This document shows, piece by piece, positions 39,585-50,383 of a stretch of DNA of 64,000 bases. How positions within the stretch are numbered: the first letter of the stretch is position 1; every line of letters begins with the position of its first letter. This stretch comes from Candidatus Amoebophilus asiaticus 5a2 (lineage in GTDB: Bacteria > Bacteroidota > Bacteroidia > Cytophagales > Amoebophilaceae). The position numbers were made by a program, and so were the translations under genes. The notes below the pieces were generated by a model. It saw only the letters and a list, made by a program, of their open reading frames with translations, had not been told where the DNA came from and did no database searches. The stretch spans positions 310,001-374,000 of the forward strand of contig NC_010830.1 in the NCBI RefSeq assembly GCF_000020565.1, in the 5' to 3' direction.

Positions 39585-40679
39585 TTATAAGTTGTTAAGT
39601 GACCGAAAAAAACGATTCCATCTTATTTTGCCAAACCCGCTTTTCATGGCATCTATGGAACCTAAAATCAAAATAGCTTTACCGACTAGATGATCCTCTG
39701 GTAAAAATCCCCAAAATCTAGAGTCTACGGAATTGTGCCTATTATCGCCCATTACAAAGTAATAGTTTTGTTTAAATGTATACGACTTAGTTTCTTGTCC
39801 ATTAATCCATAACTTTCCATCTTCTACATGTGCTTCTTGGTTTGTGTCATATAATATAATTGTTTTTTCGTATTTTTCAAGGGTTTCTTGATTAATATTT
39901 ATCACCATTCCTTTAGCTGGTATAGTTATAGGACCAAAATTGTCTTCATTCCAAGCTAAATTCCTGCTATGTGGGTAAACAGACGGATTAAAAAAGTACT
40001 TAGGAGAAACAATAATCCCTGAACTTTTTATATAGGGTAATGCGTTTAATATTTCTGCAGTTTGTGAACTAGTATGAATTAGAAAACCTTCCCTAACCGC
40101 CATATACTCTTTAATATTATATTTATTAAAAAAGCGTTCTGTAAGGTTTTCTGCTGTTTTTAAATAGTATCTATATTGTAATTGAGAAGGAGGGAGCTGT
40201 AATTCTCCGTCAATATAAATTTGCATATTGTCAATTTGTATAGTTTCTCCAGGGAGCCCCACACATCTTTTAATATAGTAAGTTCTCAGGTCAACAGGCT
40301 TATCTAGTTCGGTGGTACAATTAAAAATAACCTTATCGCCCCTTTTTACGCTGGAGAAACCAGGCAGCCGATAGCTAGGCAATTGGAGCCAAGTTAAGTA
40401 AGAAGGTATCTCTGTGCCTCTAATGGTTTGGTGCATGAGAGGAATTTGCAAGGGAGTATGAGGAGTACGTGCACCATAATGTAGCTTGCTTACTAAAATA
40501 AAATCCCCAGCTAATATAGTTTGTTCCATGGAAGACGTAGGTACCTGAGAAGGTTCTACAACAAGCCAGTGAATAAGTGTAGCAGTTAAAATAGCAAAGG
40601 TTAATGCACTAAACCATTCTCGTATAGGTGACTTTTTTTTGGTACTTTCAGCAGCTTTATTTCTCGAAAATAATTTCAT
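39585..40679 (-). CDS. lepB: Signal peptidase I, long Bacteroidetes form
   Basis: This enzyme cleaves signal peptides of exported proteins at the membrane. The 364-residue protein has an N-terminal membrane segment (about residues 22-42). The catalytic Ser is in VPTSSMEQTI, the catalytic Lys in YYIKRCVGLPGE, and GDNRHNSVDSRFWG is near the end. An insertion of about 130 residues between the last two boxes is usual in this phylum. The gene lies in the conserved order parA-parB-DUF5683-dapB-lepB. Confidence 0.95.
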   Translation of the reverse strand: MKLFSRNKAAESTKKKSPIREWFSALTFAILTATLIHWLVVEPSQVPTSSMEQTILAGDFILVSKLHYGARTPHTPLQIPLMHQTIRGTEIPSYLTWLQLPSYRLPGFSSVKRGDKVIFNCTTELDKPVDLRTYYIKRCVGLPGETIQIDNMQIYIDGELQLPPSQLQYRYYLKTAENLTERFFNKYNIKEYMAVREGFLIHTSSQTAEILNALPYIKSSGIIVSPKYFFNPSVYPHSRNLAWNEDNFGPITIPAKGMVININQETLEKYEKTIILYDTNQEAHVEDGKLWINGQETKSYTFKQNYYFVMGDNRHNSVDSRFWGFLPEDHLVGKAILILGSIDAMKSGFGKIRWNRFFRSLNNL

Positions 40680-40834
40680 CTTTTAAAATAATTTTTTCAC
40701 AATTAAGTGTTTTTAAAATACAGATATTTTTAATCTTAGATAGATAGAGGGATAAAACTAAGCTGTATTAAGTTAAGATTGATACTTTTTTATAACAAAA
40801 CTATTCTAATTCGGCAATGTTAAACTACAGACTA

Positions 40835-41557
40835 TTAACTTTCAAGATTTAAAAAATCGTCCATTCCTAGCACACCTTTTTTACCTTGTATCCACTCGGC
40901 TACTAATACTATACCTTGAGCAAAGCTTTCTCTGCTGTGTGCTGTATGTTTGAGCTCTAAACTTTCTAAACTAGAGGAATAGTTGATAATATGGGTGCCT
41001 GGGCTTTCGGAAATTCTTTGAGATATAATACTAACTGCATCAGGTTCTTGCATGGCTGTATTAGTCCATTTTGTTTTTGTAGCTGAATTTTTAATAATAT
41101 CTTCTGCTAGCTGGATGGATGTACCACTCGGTTGGTCTTTTTTCGTAATATGGTGTATTTCTTCTATACTGACTGTATAACCAGGAAGGTAATTCATATA
41201 CTTTGCTAATAGCGCATTAAGCTTGAAGAGTATCTGTACTGCTAAGCTAAAATTAGCTGCATAGAAAAAAGTGCCTTGTGTTTCTTGGCAATATTGCTCT
41301 ATGGCAGGTTGATGTGTTAACCAACCGGTTGTTCCTGAGATAACTGGAATGCCTTGCTGTAAGCATGTATATATATTGTTGTAAGCGGCTTCTGGCTGGC
41401 TAAATTCTATAGCCAGGTCTACTGTCTCAGGTGTTAACTGTTTTATCAAGCTTTCAGATTGATAATCTATTCGGTAGGTTATATGGTGTTTTCTTTGTAA
41501 GGCTATCTGTTCAATGGCTTTACCCATTTTACCGTAACCAATTAAAGCTATTTTCAT
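40835..41557 (-). CDS. dapB: 4-hydroxy-tetrahydrodipicolinate reductase
   Basis: This enzyme acts in the lysine/diaminopimelate route that feeds peptidoglycan. The 240-residue protein has the Rossmann motif GYGKMGKAI, the GTTGW cofactor motif and the catalytic-region EEIHHITKKDQPSGTS. Its start overlaps the 3' end of the DUF5683 gene by 29 bp. Retention suggests that meso-DAP is still needed, in line with the ddl-like gene. Confidence 0.94.
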   Translation of the reverse strand: MKIALIGYGKMGKAIEQIALQRKHHITYRIDYQSESLIKQLTPETVDLAIEFSQPEAAYNNIYTCLQQGIPVISGTTGWLTHQPAIEQYCQETQGTFFYAANFSLAVQILFKLNALLAKYMNYLPGYTVSIEEIHHITKKDQPSGTSIQLAEDIIKNSATKTKWTNTAMQEPDAVSIISQRISESPGTHIINYSSSLESLELKHTAHSRESFAQGIVLVAEWIQGKKGVLGMDDFLNLES

Positions 41558-42254
41558 CTTTGGGTTGTAAACTTATAGTTAATCCTATACCAGTGTTTTG
41601 TGCTATATCTTTGGGTTCATTAGGTTGTATAACTACTGCTAAATCATCCGAAACATCAAAAGTTTTCAGTGTTCCTCCTACATAGGCATCAAACACATTA
41701 ATCAGATACCACAGCGCAGAGGCTAATATAAAAATAGTACGATCCCTCTTTCTACCATCCATAAAATTAACCAAGCTAGAAGATTTTGGTAACTCATCTC
41801 CATATTCTTTAAGCAAGTCTCTTTTTGTTGCAGTATACTCTAGATGGTTATATATAGCTCCCCACGCTAAAAGGCCAAATACTCCATAAATTAAAGGAAC
41901 TCGCCAATAGTTTTTGTTATAAACTTGCCCTAAACCTGGTATTATAGCTGAATATAGCCAAGCTCTTTGGGTATGTATAGGAGCATCTTCTAATAATTTC
42001 TTCCTTGGATGTACTTTTTTTAGTTGCTGCTTTTGCTTATTCTTATTTATTAAAGGATGTGTTTGCTTAAGAGGTGTCTTTACAAGCATACTATCAGCAT
42101 ATGAAGAGAGCAAACTTGGCTCAAAGCTAAGATTTTGAGAGTAGTAGGTTGTGTAAGAATAAGAAGCATTTGCTTGCGGTTTATCAAAAGCAAGAGCATT
42201 GTCTAAGCTTATTGATACTAAAGCTATACATAGAAAAGCCCTAAGTTTAAACAT
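41529..42254 (-). CDS. DUF5683 family membrane protein
   Basis: The 241-residue protein has an N-terminal signal-like segment (residues 4-22). The conserved core begins RAWLYSAIIPGLGQVYNKNYW (about residues 97-117), followed by a second hydrophobic stretch IYGVFGLLAWGAIY and a third, TIFILASALWYLINVFDAYV. The function is unknown. The position between parB and dapB is conserved in Bacteroidetes. It is spaced 3 bp from parB and overlaps dapB, so the whole set is one operon. Confidence 0.85.
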   Translation of the reverse strand: MFKLRAFLCIALVSISLDNALAFDKPQANASYSYTTYYSQNLSFEPSLLSSYADSMLVKTPLKQTHPLINKNKQKQQLKKVHPRKKLLEDAPIHTQRAWLYSAIIPGLGQVYNKNYWRVPLIYGVFGLLAWGAIYNHLEYTATKRDLLKEYGDELPKSSSLVNFMDGRKRDRTIFILASALWYLINVFDAYVGGTLKTFDVSDDLAVVIQPNEPKDIAQNTGIGLTISLQPKDENSFNWLR

Positions 42255-42257
42255 AGT

Positions 42258-43154
42258 TTATGGGAATAATATATGGGTAATTCTATTTAAATCTTGTACG
42301 TTGCTAAATGTGATACTAATTTCCCCATTTCCTTGCGAGTAGGTTCTTGCTTTTACAGGAGTAGCAAGCTGATTGGTAAGCTTAGTAGTTATCTCTTCTA
42401 GCATACTTGAAAAAGTGGCATTAGTGTTAATCTTCTTGTGGCTGGTTGCAGCTTGTGATTTGTTAGAAATATTTCTAGCTAGCTCTTCTACTTTTCTAAC
42501 AGATAAGTCTTGCTTAATTATTTCTTCTAAAATACCTAGCTGAGCCGTCATAGTACCCACATTAATTAATGCTCTAGCATGACCCATGCTTATTCTTTGA
42601 TCTCTTAATGCAATTTGTATGTCTGGAGGCAGCTTAAGAAGCCTAAGATAATTGTTAACAGTTGCTCTATTTTTACCTACCCGGTTTCCAAGTGTTTCTT
42701 GCTTAAGATTACATTCTGTTAGTAGTCTTTGGTAGCTTAGTGCAATTTCTATGGGGTTTAAGCTTTCTCGTTGTATGTTCTCAACCAAAGCCATTTCTAA
42801 CATTTGCTGGTCGTCTGCTATACGTATATAAGTTGGCACAGACTTCAAACCAGCCCTTCTAGATGCTTGCAGTCTCCGTTCTCCAGCAATCAGCTGATAC
42901 TTATTAGGGCCAATTTGTCGAATAGTCAGTGGCTGTATAACACCATGTACTTTAATAGATTCACTTAATTCGTTGAGAGCTTCCTCATCAAAAGTCTTTC
43001 TAGGTTGTAAAGGGTTAACTTCAATTTGTTCTATTGGAGTTTCTCTTAACGGATTAATTTCTCCTTTTTCTGTAAAGTAGCTACTATCTTGTAATAATGC
43101 TTGGAGGCCTCTTCCAAGTGCATTTTTTTTAGTTGTTGTTTCTTTCATATTCAT
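42258..43154 (-). CDS. parB: Chromosome-partitioning protein ParB
   Basis: This CTP-dependent DNA clamp loads at parS and spreads. The 298-residue protein has the N-terminal box NPLQPRKTF, the GERRLQASRRAGL CTP motif, the ENIQRESLNPIE segment, and a helix-turn-helix (QETLGNRVGKNRATVNNYLRL, about residues 150-170). The C-terminal dimer domain is present. It lies 5 bp after parA. A parS-like site is at 4330-4345. Confidence 0.96.
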   Translation of the reverse strand: MNMKETTTKKNALGRGLQALLQDSSYFTEKGEINPLRETPIEQIEVNPLQPRKTFDEEALNELSESIKVHGVIQPLTIRQIGPNKYQLIAGERRLQASRRAGLKSVPTYIRIADDQQMLEMALVENIQRESLNPIEIALSYQRLLTECNLKQETLGNRVGKNRATVNNYLRLLKLPPDIQIALRDQRISMGHARALINVGTMTAQLGILEEIIKQDLSVRKVEELARNISNKSQAATSHKKINTNATFSSMLEEITTKLTNQLATPVKARTYSQGNGEISITFSNVQDLNRITHILFP

Positions 43155-43159
43155 ACAAC

Positions 43160-43948
43160 TTATGCAGTTGTAGCTAAGCTTGAAGTAGCTTGCTTATTAA
43201 TAATTTCTTGTGCAAGATTTAGATAGCTGATTGCTCCTTTACTTTCTCCGTCATATAAAATAGCTGGCTTGCCAAAACCAGGAGCTTCACTTAGCTTAAT
43301 GTTTCTAGGTATGATAGTATCAAAAACCATTTTATTAAAATGGGTTTTGACTTCTTCTACAATCTGGTTAGAAAGCCGCAGTCTAGAATCATACATAGTC
43401 ATTAAAAGACCTTCTATTTCTAAATCTGGATTTAATCTAGTTTGAATAATCTTAATAGTATTTAGTAACTTACCTAGTCCTTCTAAGGCAAAATATTCAC
43501 ATTGAATAGGTATAATTAGAGAGTCAGCGGCTGTTAATGCATTGATAGTTAGTAAGCCTAAAGAAGGTGCACAGTCAATAATAATATAAGCATACTTATC
43601 TTTGATTTGTGCTAAAGTTCCTCTCATTCTTTCTTCCCTATGTTCAAAATTTATCATTTCGACTTCTGCACCTACTAGATTGATATGAGAAGGAATTATT
43701 TCTAAATAATCTAATGCTGTTTTTTGAACAACGTTTTGTGGTGCTATTTCACCAATCATACACTCGTAGATGCTACTAGTTACTTGTCTGGGATCTATTC
43801 CTAGCCCAGAAGTAGCATTAGCTTGTGGATCTACATCTGCTATTAAGGTCTTATGTTCCAAAACAGCTAGACTAGCAGCTAGATTAATGGCGGTGGTAGT
43901 TTTTCCAACTCCACCTTTCTGATTGGCAATGGCTATTATTTTTCCCAT
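43160..43948 (-). CDS. parA: Chromosome-partitioning ATPase ParA (Soj)
   Basis: This deviant Walker ATPase works with ParB in origin segregation. The 262-residue protein begins with [20 protein letters not shown], which carries the deviant Walker A, and has [11 protein letters not shown] and the Walker B region [18 protein letters not shown]. It is the first gene of the parA-parB-DUF5683-dapB-lepB run. The length and chromosomal neighbours argue against a plasmid copy. Confidence 0.97.
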   Translation of the reverse strand: MGKIIAIANQKGGVGKTTTAINLAASLAVLEHKTLIADVDPQANATSGLGIDPRQVTSSIYECMIGEIAPQNVVQKTALDYLEIIPSHINLVGAEVEMINFEHREERMRGTLAQIKDKYAYIIIDCAPSLGLLTINALTAADSLIIPIQCEYFALEGLGKLLNTIKIIQTRLNPDLEIEGLLMTMYDSRLRLSNQIVEEVKTHFNKMVFDTIIPRNIKLSEAPGFGKPAILYDGESKGAISYLNLAQEIINKQATSSLATTA

Positions 43949-44404
43949 TCGCGTATTATAAATTGACTAGTATTTAGATAGATAAACTTGTATATCGTTT
44001 GACCTAATCTAACAATTTTATTGATACAAACAAAGATCGTTAATTTTTTGTATAGCTAGCATAATTTATTGGTAAGTATCTTCCTATTCATAATTTATTA
44101 TTTTAAATAGAAAAGTGGAACCGGTCAGCTTTCTTAAAATCTATAAAAATATAAAGTTGAAATAGATATGTTGCAGTTAGAAGGCTAAGTCAATTCGGGT
44201 TAATTAAATATTTTGAAGCTGCTGAAAAGTTTGAAGAGGTTTGTTGAAAGAGTTGAACTTATTACTTAAGACACTCCAGAAAGTTATTCTTGATGGCCAG
44301 TTAAAAGCTAATGCTGGTTTAGTGGTTGACGGAGTACCCCTCATTGCTGCTCAATTATAACAAATTAGCAGCCTGATCTCGTTAACAATAAACTTAAGCA
44401 AACA
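43949..44404. other. Intergenic region with a weak coding remnant
   Basis: About 455 bp between parA and the groEL terminator. On the plus strand, 44243-44359 reads LKELNLLLKTLQKVILDGQL then KANAGLVVDGVPLIAAQL, a protein-like stretch without a recognised family or good start. The left part is AT-rich and should hold the parA promoter. Confidence 0.35.
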
Positions 44405-44442
44405 TAAAAAAACCTGAGTGCTATTAAGCCTCAGGTTTTTCA
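44405..44442 (-). terminator. Rho-independent terminator of groES-groEL
   Basis: AAAACCTGAG and CTCAGGTTTT pair around an 11-base loop. On the minus strand the stem is followed by a T run. It lies about 30 bp after the groEL stop. Confidence 0.85.
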
Positions 44443-44467
44443 TTATTGCTATGCAATTATCTTAAGT

Positions 44468-46123
<1,656 letters not shown>

Positions 46124-46164
46124 TTATAGATGTTATATAATTCTTATTTACTTTTAATTAAATT

Positions 46165-46443
46165 TTAGACAATAGCATAGATGTCCGATTCACGCATAAT
46201 CAGGTAATCTTTTCCATCTATATTAAGTTCTGTGCCTCCGTATTTCCCATACAAGACATTGTCTCCTACTTTGACAGTTAATGGCTCATCTTTTTTACCT
46301 GGTCCTACTGCAACTACTTTACCTTTTTGTGGTTTTTCTTTAGCAGTATCAGGTATATATAGGCCTCCTGCTGTTTTTTCTTCTGCAGCTGCAGGTTCTA
46401 CTAGAACTCTATCAGCCAAGGGCTTTACTCTTATTTCAGTCAT
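46165..46443 (-). CDS. groES: Co-chaperonin GroES (10 kDa)
   Basis: The 92-residue protein has the typical [12 protein letters not shown] start, the mobile loop around [18 protein letters not shown], and [14 protein letters not shown]. It caps GroEL during folding. First gene of the operon. The 260 bp upstream, up to the IS982-like element, should hold the promoter, but no sigma motif was certain. Confidence 0.98.
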   Translation of the reverse strand: MTEIRVKPLADRVLVEPAAAEEKTAGGLYIPDTAKEKPQKGKVVAVGPGKKDEPLTVKVGDNVLYGKYGGTELNIDGKDYLIMRESDIYAIV

Positions 46444-46704
46444 AAGTTAAGATAAATTATATATACGTTGTTCTATGTTTAGCGTTTTCAATTTAGTATA
46501 GATCTAAAAACATTATATATTCTCCACATATTTTATGCCAAACATTCAAAAGTACCACAAATACCTATATATAAACTATAACTACTTCACATTGTGTAAT
46601 TCTATAATTAAAAAACTGACAAAATTACCTGTTTAAGAATCATCAAGTTAATATAGTAGACCAGAGGTAGATATTCATGATTTTTATTGATGGTAAGTAT
46701 AATT

Positions 46705-47830
46705 AACTCAAGTTGCTAGTGATTGATAAGTAAAAAATAAAAAGCCTCCGATCTTGTTTTTGTCTTAAACTAAAAAACCAGAGGCCATTATGATTGATCA
46801 ATCAATAGCAATATACTCATTTATTGACTACTTACTCAAGTGTTTGTATCATCAAGAAGATAAAAAAAGGAAATTGTTAGATGCAGCGGCTATGATAACA
46901 GCTATCGTTTCGGCCTTATACTTTAGCGGACATCTTGACAAAGCTCGATCGTTTATGCACCCTACCAGGCTTATCCCTAATATGCTTGATAAAAGTAGGT
47001 ACAATCAAGGCTTGCATGCTATAGTAGAAAAGATAACTACACCTTTTTTAGCAATAGGCACTTACATCAAGCAAGTAGCCACTTGTAAGTATTATGTCTT
47101 AGATTCATTTCGTGTGCCTGTGTGCTATAACATAGGTACTCTCATGTGTAAGCTATTACAAGGACAGGCTTATAAGGACAGGCTTATAGAGACTAACAAG
47201 CCTCTATGCGTTGTTACTTTTATGGTATCAAAGTACGTATGCGTTCACGGGTCTGCCAATGCTAGAAATACGTTATTAAGCACTTGGTTGCTAAGAATAA
47301 AATACGAAGCAACTATAAAATTAACCATCAACTAACCATCAACAATAGTTTTTATAGCTAGTTACTAAATAGAATATGTGTTTTTGGCTTATTTTAAAGG
47401 TAGCAGACCCATGAACGCGTACCAAAGTACAACTTATTACTACGAGTAAAGGCATTCCAGCCGAATTCTCAATGGTGCCTGGCAGTCAAGCAGATGTTAA
47501 AGGGCTGGATCAGTTACCTTTTTTTATGCCTGCTGGTAGTGCACTCTATGCTGACTCCGCTTATATTAACTACCTTCTAGAAGCTATGTTGGCTGATGAT
47601 AGGATTAAACTTTATTCTCAGCGTAAAGCGAATGCTCATCGAAAGGATACACCTTGTCTGACTTATCTCAAAGAGCGCATGGAAAAGTGATGGAAACAGC
47701 ATTAGTGGCATTAAAGGACTTTTCTTAAGGAAACTCTATGCTTTTACCTTCCAAGGCTTTCTGATCAAAATTCTCTTGTTTTTTTAGCTTTTCAAATCAA
47801 CAAAGCTTTTCTTATCTAGCAACTTAGGTT
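46705..47830 (+). pseudogene. Decayed IS982-like element, interrupted by MITE copy 3
   Basis: The ends AACTCAAGTTGCTAG (46705) and CTAGCAACTTAGGTT (to 47830) are imperfect inverted repeats. The transposase begins at 46790. The motif YYVLDSFRVPVCYNIG is close to the IS982 signature, and the frame continues to about 47170. A 14-bp tandem duplication (AAGGACAGGCTTAT twice, about 47160-47187) shifts the frame; YGIKVQLITTSKGIPAEFS then resumes across the MITE. A second break near 47690 separates the C-terminus (FLIKILLFFLAFQINKAFLI, split frames). It is not functional. Confidence 0.78.
47237..47422. mobile_element. MITE copy 3 (186 bp) with perfect 8-bp target duplication
   Basis: GTATGCGTTCACGGGTC at the left and GACCCATGAACGCGTAC at the right are inverted repeats. 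CAAAGTAC occurs at 47229-47236 and again at 47423-47430. Removing the element and one CAAAGTAC joins the coding frame FYGIKVQLITT of the IS982-like transposase, which shows directly that this is an insertion. The element has no coding capacity of its own. Confidence 0.9.
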
Positions 47831-47894
47831 ATTTAATGCTACAATAAAAACTGAATGACTCATATCCATTAGAAGAATAAATGATATTTTATAT

Positions 47895-49982
47895 TTAACC
47901 AATATTTCCCCATGAATTATCATTGCTGGTAGCTAGCTGGTTTTTTATTGTATAGTGGCTCGGCTGTATTAGCATAGGGTCTTTTTTTATAATTTCTTTT
48001 GCTGCCTCTCGTGCAATTTGTAAAATATGGCCATCACGTGCTACATCTGCAATTTTTAATTCTAATAAGCCGCTTTGTTGTACGCCCATTAAGTCTCCAG
48101 GGCCTCTAAGCCGCAAATCCATATCAGCTATTTCAAAGCCATTATTAGTGTGTACGAGAGCTTTTATGCGTTCTCTGCTCTTTTTATTCAGCTTATAATC
48201 GGTCATAAGGATACAATAGGCTTGATCTTGCCCCCTTCCTACTCTACCACGCAGTTGGTGCAACTGTGATAAGCCAAAACGGTCTGCATTTTCAATAACC
48301 ATAACGCTTGCATTGGGTACATTAACGCCTACCTCTATAACAGTAGTGGCTACCATAATTTTAGTCTCTCCTTTTACAAAACGCTGCATCTCGTAATCTT
48401 TATCGCTGGCTTTCATTCTTCCATGTACTATACTTAAAGGTACCTCAGGAAAAGCACGGCAAATACTTTCATAACCATCTATTAGGTTTTTATAGTCCAT
48501 TTTCTCAGACTCCTCAATAAGCGGATAAACCACATATACTTGCCTGCCTAGACTGATCTGATCTTTAACAAAGCGAAATACTCTAAGTCGTTGAGCATCA
48601 TAATAATGCACTGTTTTGATAGGCTTTCTTCCAGCAGGCATTTCATCAACCACTGACACATCTAAGTCTCCATATAAAGTCATTGCCAAGGTACGTGGTA
48701 TAGGTGTTGCAGACATAATCAACACATGAGGTACCGGTTGGACATCATCCCTTTGCCAAAATTTGGCCCTTTGCATTACGCCAAAACGATGTTGTTCATC
48801 AATGACTGCTAAGCCTAGATTCTTAAAAACCACATTCTCATTGATCAAGCTATGGGTGCCTACGATAATTTGTAATGTTCCTTGTGCCAACTCATCTAAA
48901 ATTTTTCTTCGTTCGCTCGTCTTAGTAGAACCGGTGAGAATACCTATTTGTAGCGAAAGAGGTGCTGCAAATTCTTGAAGTTTCTTATAATGTTGTTCTA
49001 CCAAGATCTCTGTAGGAGCCATCATCGCTACTTGTGCACCACTTCCTAATACAATAAGCATAGAAAGAAAAGCTACCATTGTTTTTCCACTTCCTACGTC
49101 GCCTTGCAAAAGTCTGTTCATTTGTTTGCCAGACTTTAAATCTGCATAAATTTCTTTTACTACTCGTTTTTGTGCGCCTGTTAATTCAAAAGGTATGACG
49201 TTTTGGTAGAAATCTTGCAAGAGTTTAGTGTCTTTATAGGCTGCCCCTATTTGTTTTTCAAGACGTAGTTGGCGTGCTTGTAATAGCCTTAGTTGTACGT
49301 AAAAAAGCTCTTCAAATTTTAAACGGAAGCGTGCTTTCTGTAATATCTCAGGTGTGGCTGGAAAATGGATGTTGGCTAAGGCAGTCTTTTTGTCTATAAT
49401 CTTATATTGTGCACATAAATCCTCTGGCAGGGTTTCTGGTAGATGTATAGGAAATTGTTCTATTAAGTTTGCTTGAACTCTTCTTATATATTTACTGTCA
49501 ATATAACTAGCTTTCAGCTTTTCTGTTGTATGGTAAACAGGTATTAAAGTTTTTTCCTGCGTTGTTTGCGCAGTGAATATTTCCATTTCAGGATGTACAA
49601 TGGTATAACAACTATTATATACAGTTGGTTTTCCAAAAAGTTGGTACAATATGCCAGGTCTTAATTGTTTAAGTATACCATTTATCTTTTGAAACCAAAC
49701 CAGTGATATAACTCCTGTTTCATCTTTTAAAGTTGCAACAAGTCTTTTCTTGCCTGTTGTAATAATTTTAGGTGATTGAATGACTCCTTTAAGCTGTACA
49801 TAGGGTAAGTCTTCTCGTACATCTGCTATATTATGAAAGCAAGTACGATCTTCATAACGAAAAGGATAGTGTTGGATGAGATCAGCTAGATTATAGATCT
49901 GAAGTTCCTCTTGAAGTAAGACTGCTTTTTTAGGCCCTACACCTTTTAAATATTCTATTGGGGTTTGAAATGTTAACTGCAT
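47895..49982 (-). CDS. recG: ATP-dependent DNA helicase RecG
   Basis: This enzyme remodels stalled forks and recombination intermediates. It has 695 residues from the ATG at 49982 (MQLTFQTPIEYLKGVGPKKA); another ATG four codons earlier is possible. The N-terminal wedge/OB domain is followed by Walker A GDVGSGKTMVAF, the DEQHRFGV box, SATPIPRTLAMTLYGDLDVS and QLRGRVGRG. Complete and apparently monocistronic. Confidence 0.96.
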   Translation of the reverse strand: MQLTFQTPIEYLKGVGPKKAVLLQEELQIYNLADLIQHYPFRYEDRTCFHNIADVREDLPYVQLKGVIQSPKIITTGKKRLVATLKDETGVISLVWFQKINGILKQLRPGILYQLFGKPTVYNSCYTIVHPEMEIFTAQTTQEKTLIPVYHTTEKLKASYIDSKYIRRVQANLIEQFPIHLPETLPEDLCAQYKIIDKKTALANIHFPATPEILQKARFRLKFEELFYVQLRLLQARQLRLEKQIGAAYKDTKLLQDFYQNVIPFELTGAQKRVVKEIYADLKSGKQMNRLLQGDVGSGKTMVAFLSMLIVLGSGAQVAMMAPTEILVEQHYKKLQEFAAPLSLQIGILTGSTKTSERRKILDELAQGTLQIIVGTHSLINENVVFKNLGLAVIDEQHRFGVMQRAKFWQRDDVQPVPHVLIMSATPIPRTLAMTLYGDLDVSVVDEMPAGRKPIKTVHYYDAQRLRVFRFVKDQISLGRQVYVVYPLIEESEKMDYKNLIDGYESICRAFPEVPLSIVHGRMKASDKDYEMQRFVKGETKIMVATTVIEVGVNVPNASVMVIENADRFGLSQLHQLRGRVGRGQDQAYCILMTDYKLNKKSRERIKALVHTNNGFEIADMDLRLRGPGDLMGVQQSGLLELKIADVARDGHILQIAREAAKEIIKKDPMLIQPSHYTIKNQLATSNDNSWGNIG

Positions 49983-49994
49983 GCATATAGGCAA

Positions 49995-50383
49995 AATTTA
50001 TGCTAAATATAAAATTTTTATTGATACTATGTTATGTTTAAAAGGAGAAAGGTATTTTTCAGCTTTTAACGACAAATTTTATAATCGAATAAGAAGATAT
50101 GCCGACAATATAAACAGATCACAATTATGAATGGTTGGCCGATAAGTTTGTATCTCAACAGCTATCATATGGTGATGGTTAAGCAAGTAAACTTAGCCTA
50201 TATAAGACAATAAATATATAATTGCCTTCTTGCCATCTGCTACATTTGGTCTATACTTTTTGAAAAATATTTTATGCTTATGCTTGGAAGTATGGGATAT
50301 GTTTCTCACTTAATATCCCTATATAATTGTTGAGATTTGTTTAAGCGTGTAAGGTATTGTTCGCCCTTTAAAAGTAACAGGCC
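49995..50383. other. Intergenic region between divergent recG and the muramidase lipoprotein gene
   Basis: About 390 bp, AT-rich. It should hold the promoters of both genes. No RNA, repeat or remnant was recognised. Confidence 0.5.

Noticed and set aside
39256-39598. Two plus-strand reading frames over rnpB
   Set aside because: The minus strand carries the conserved RNase P RNA sequence and paired ends; the frames are chance.
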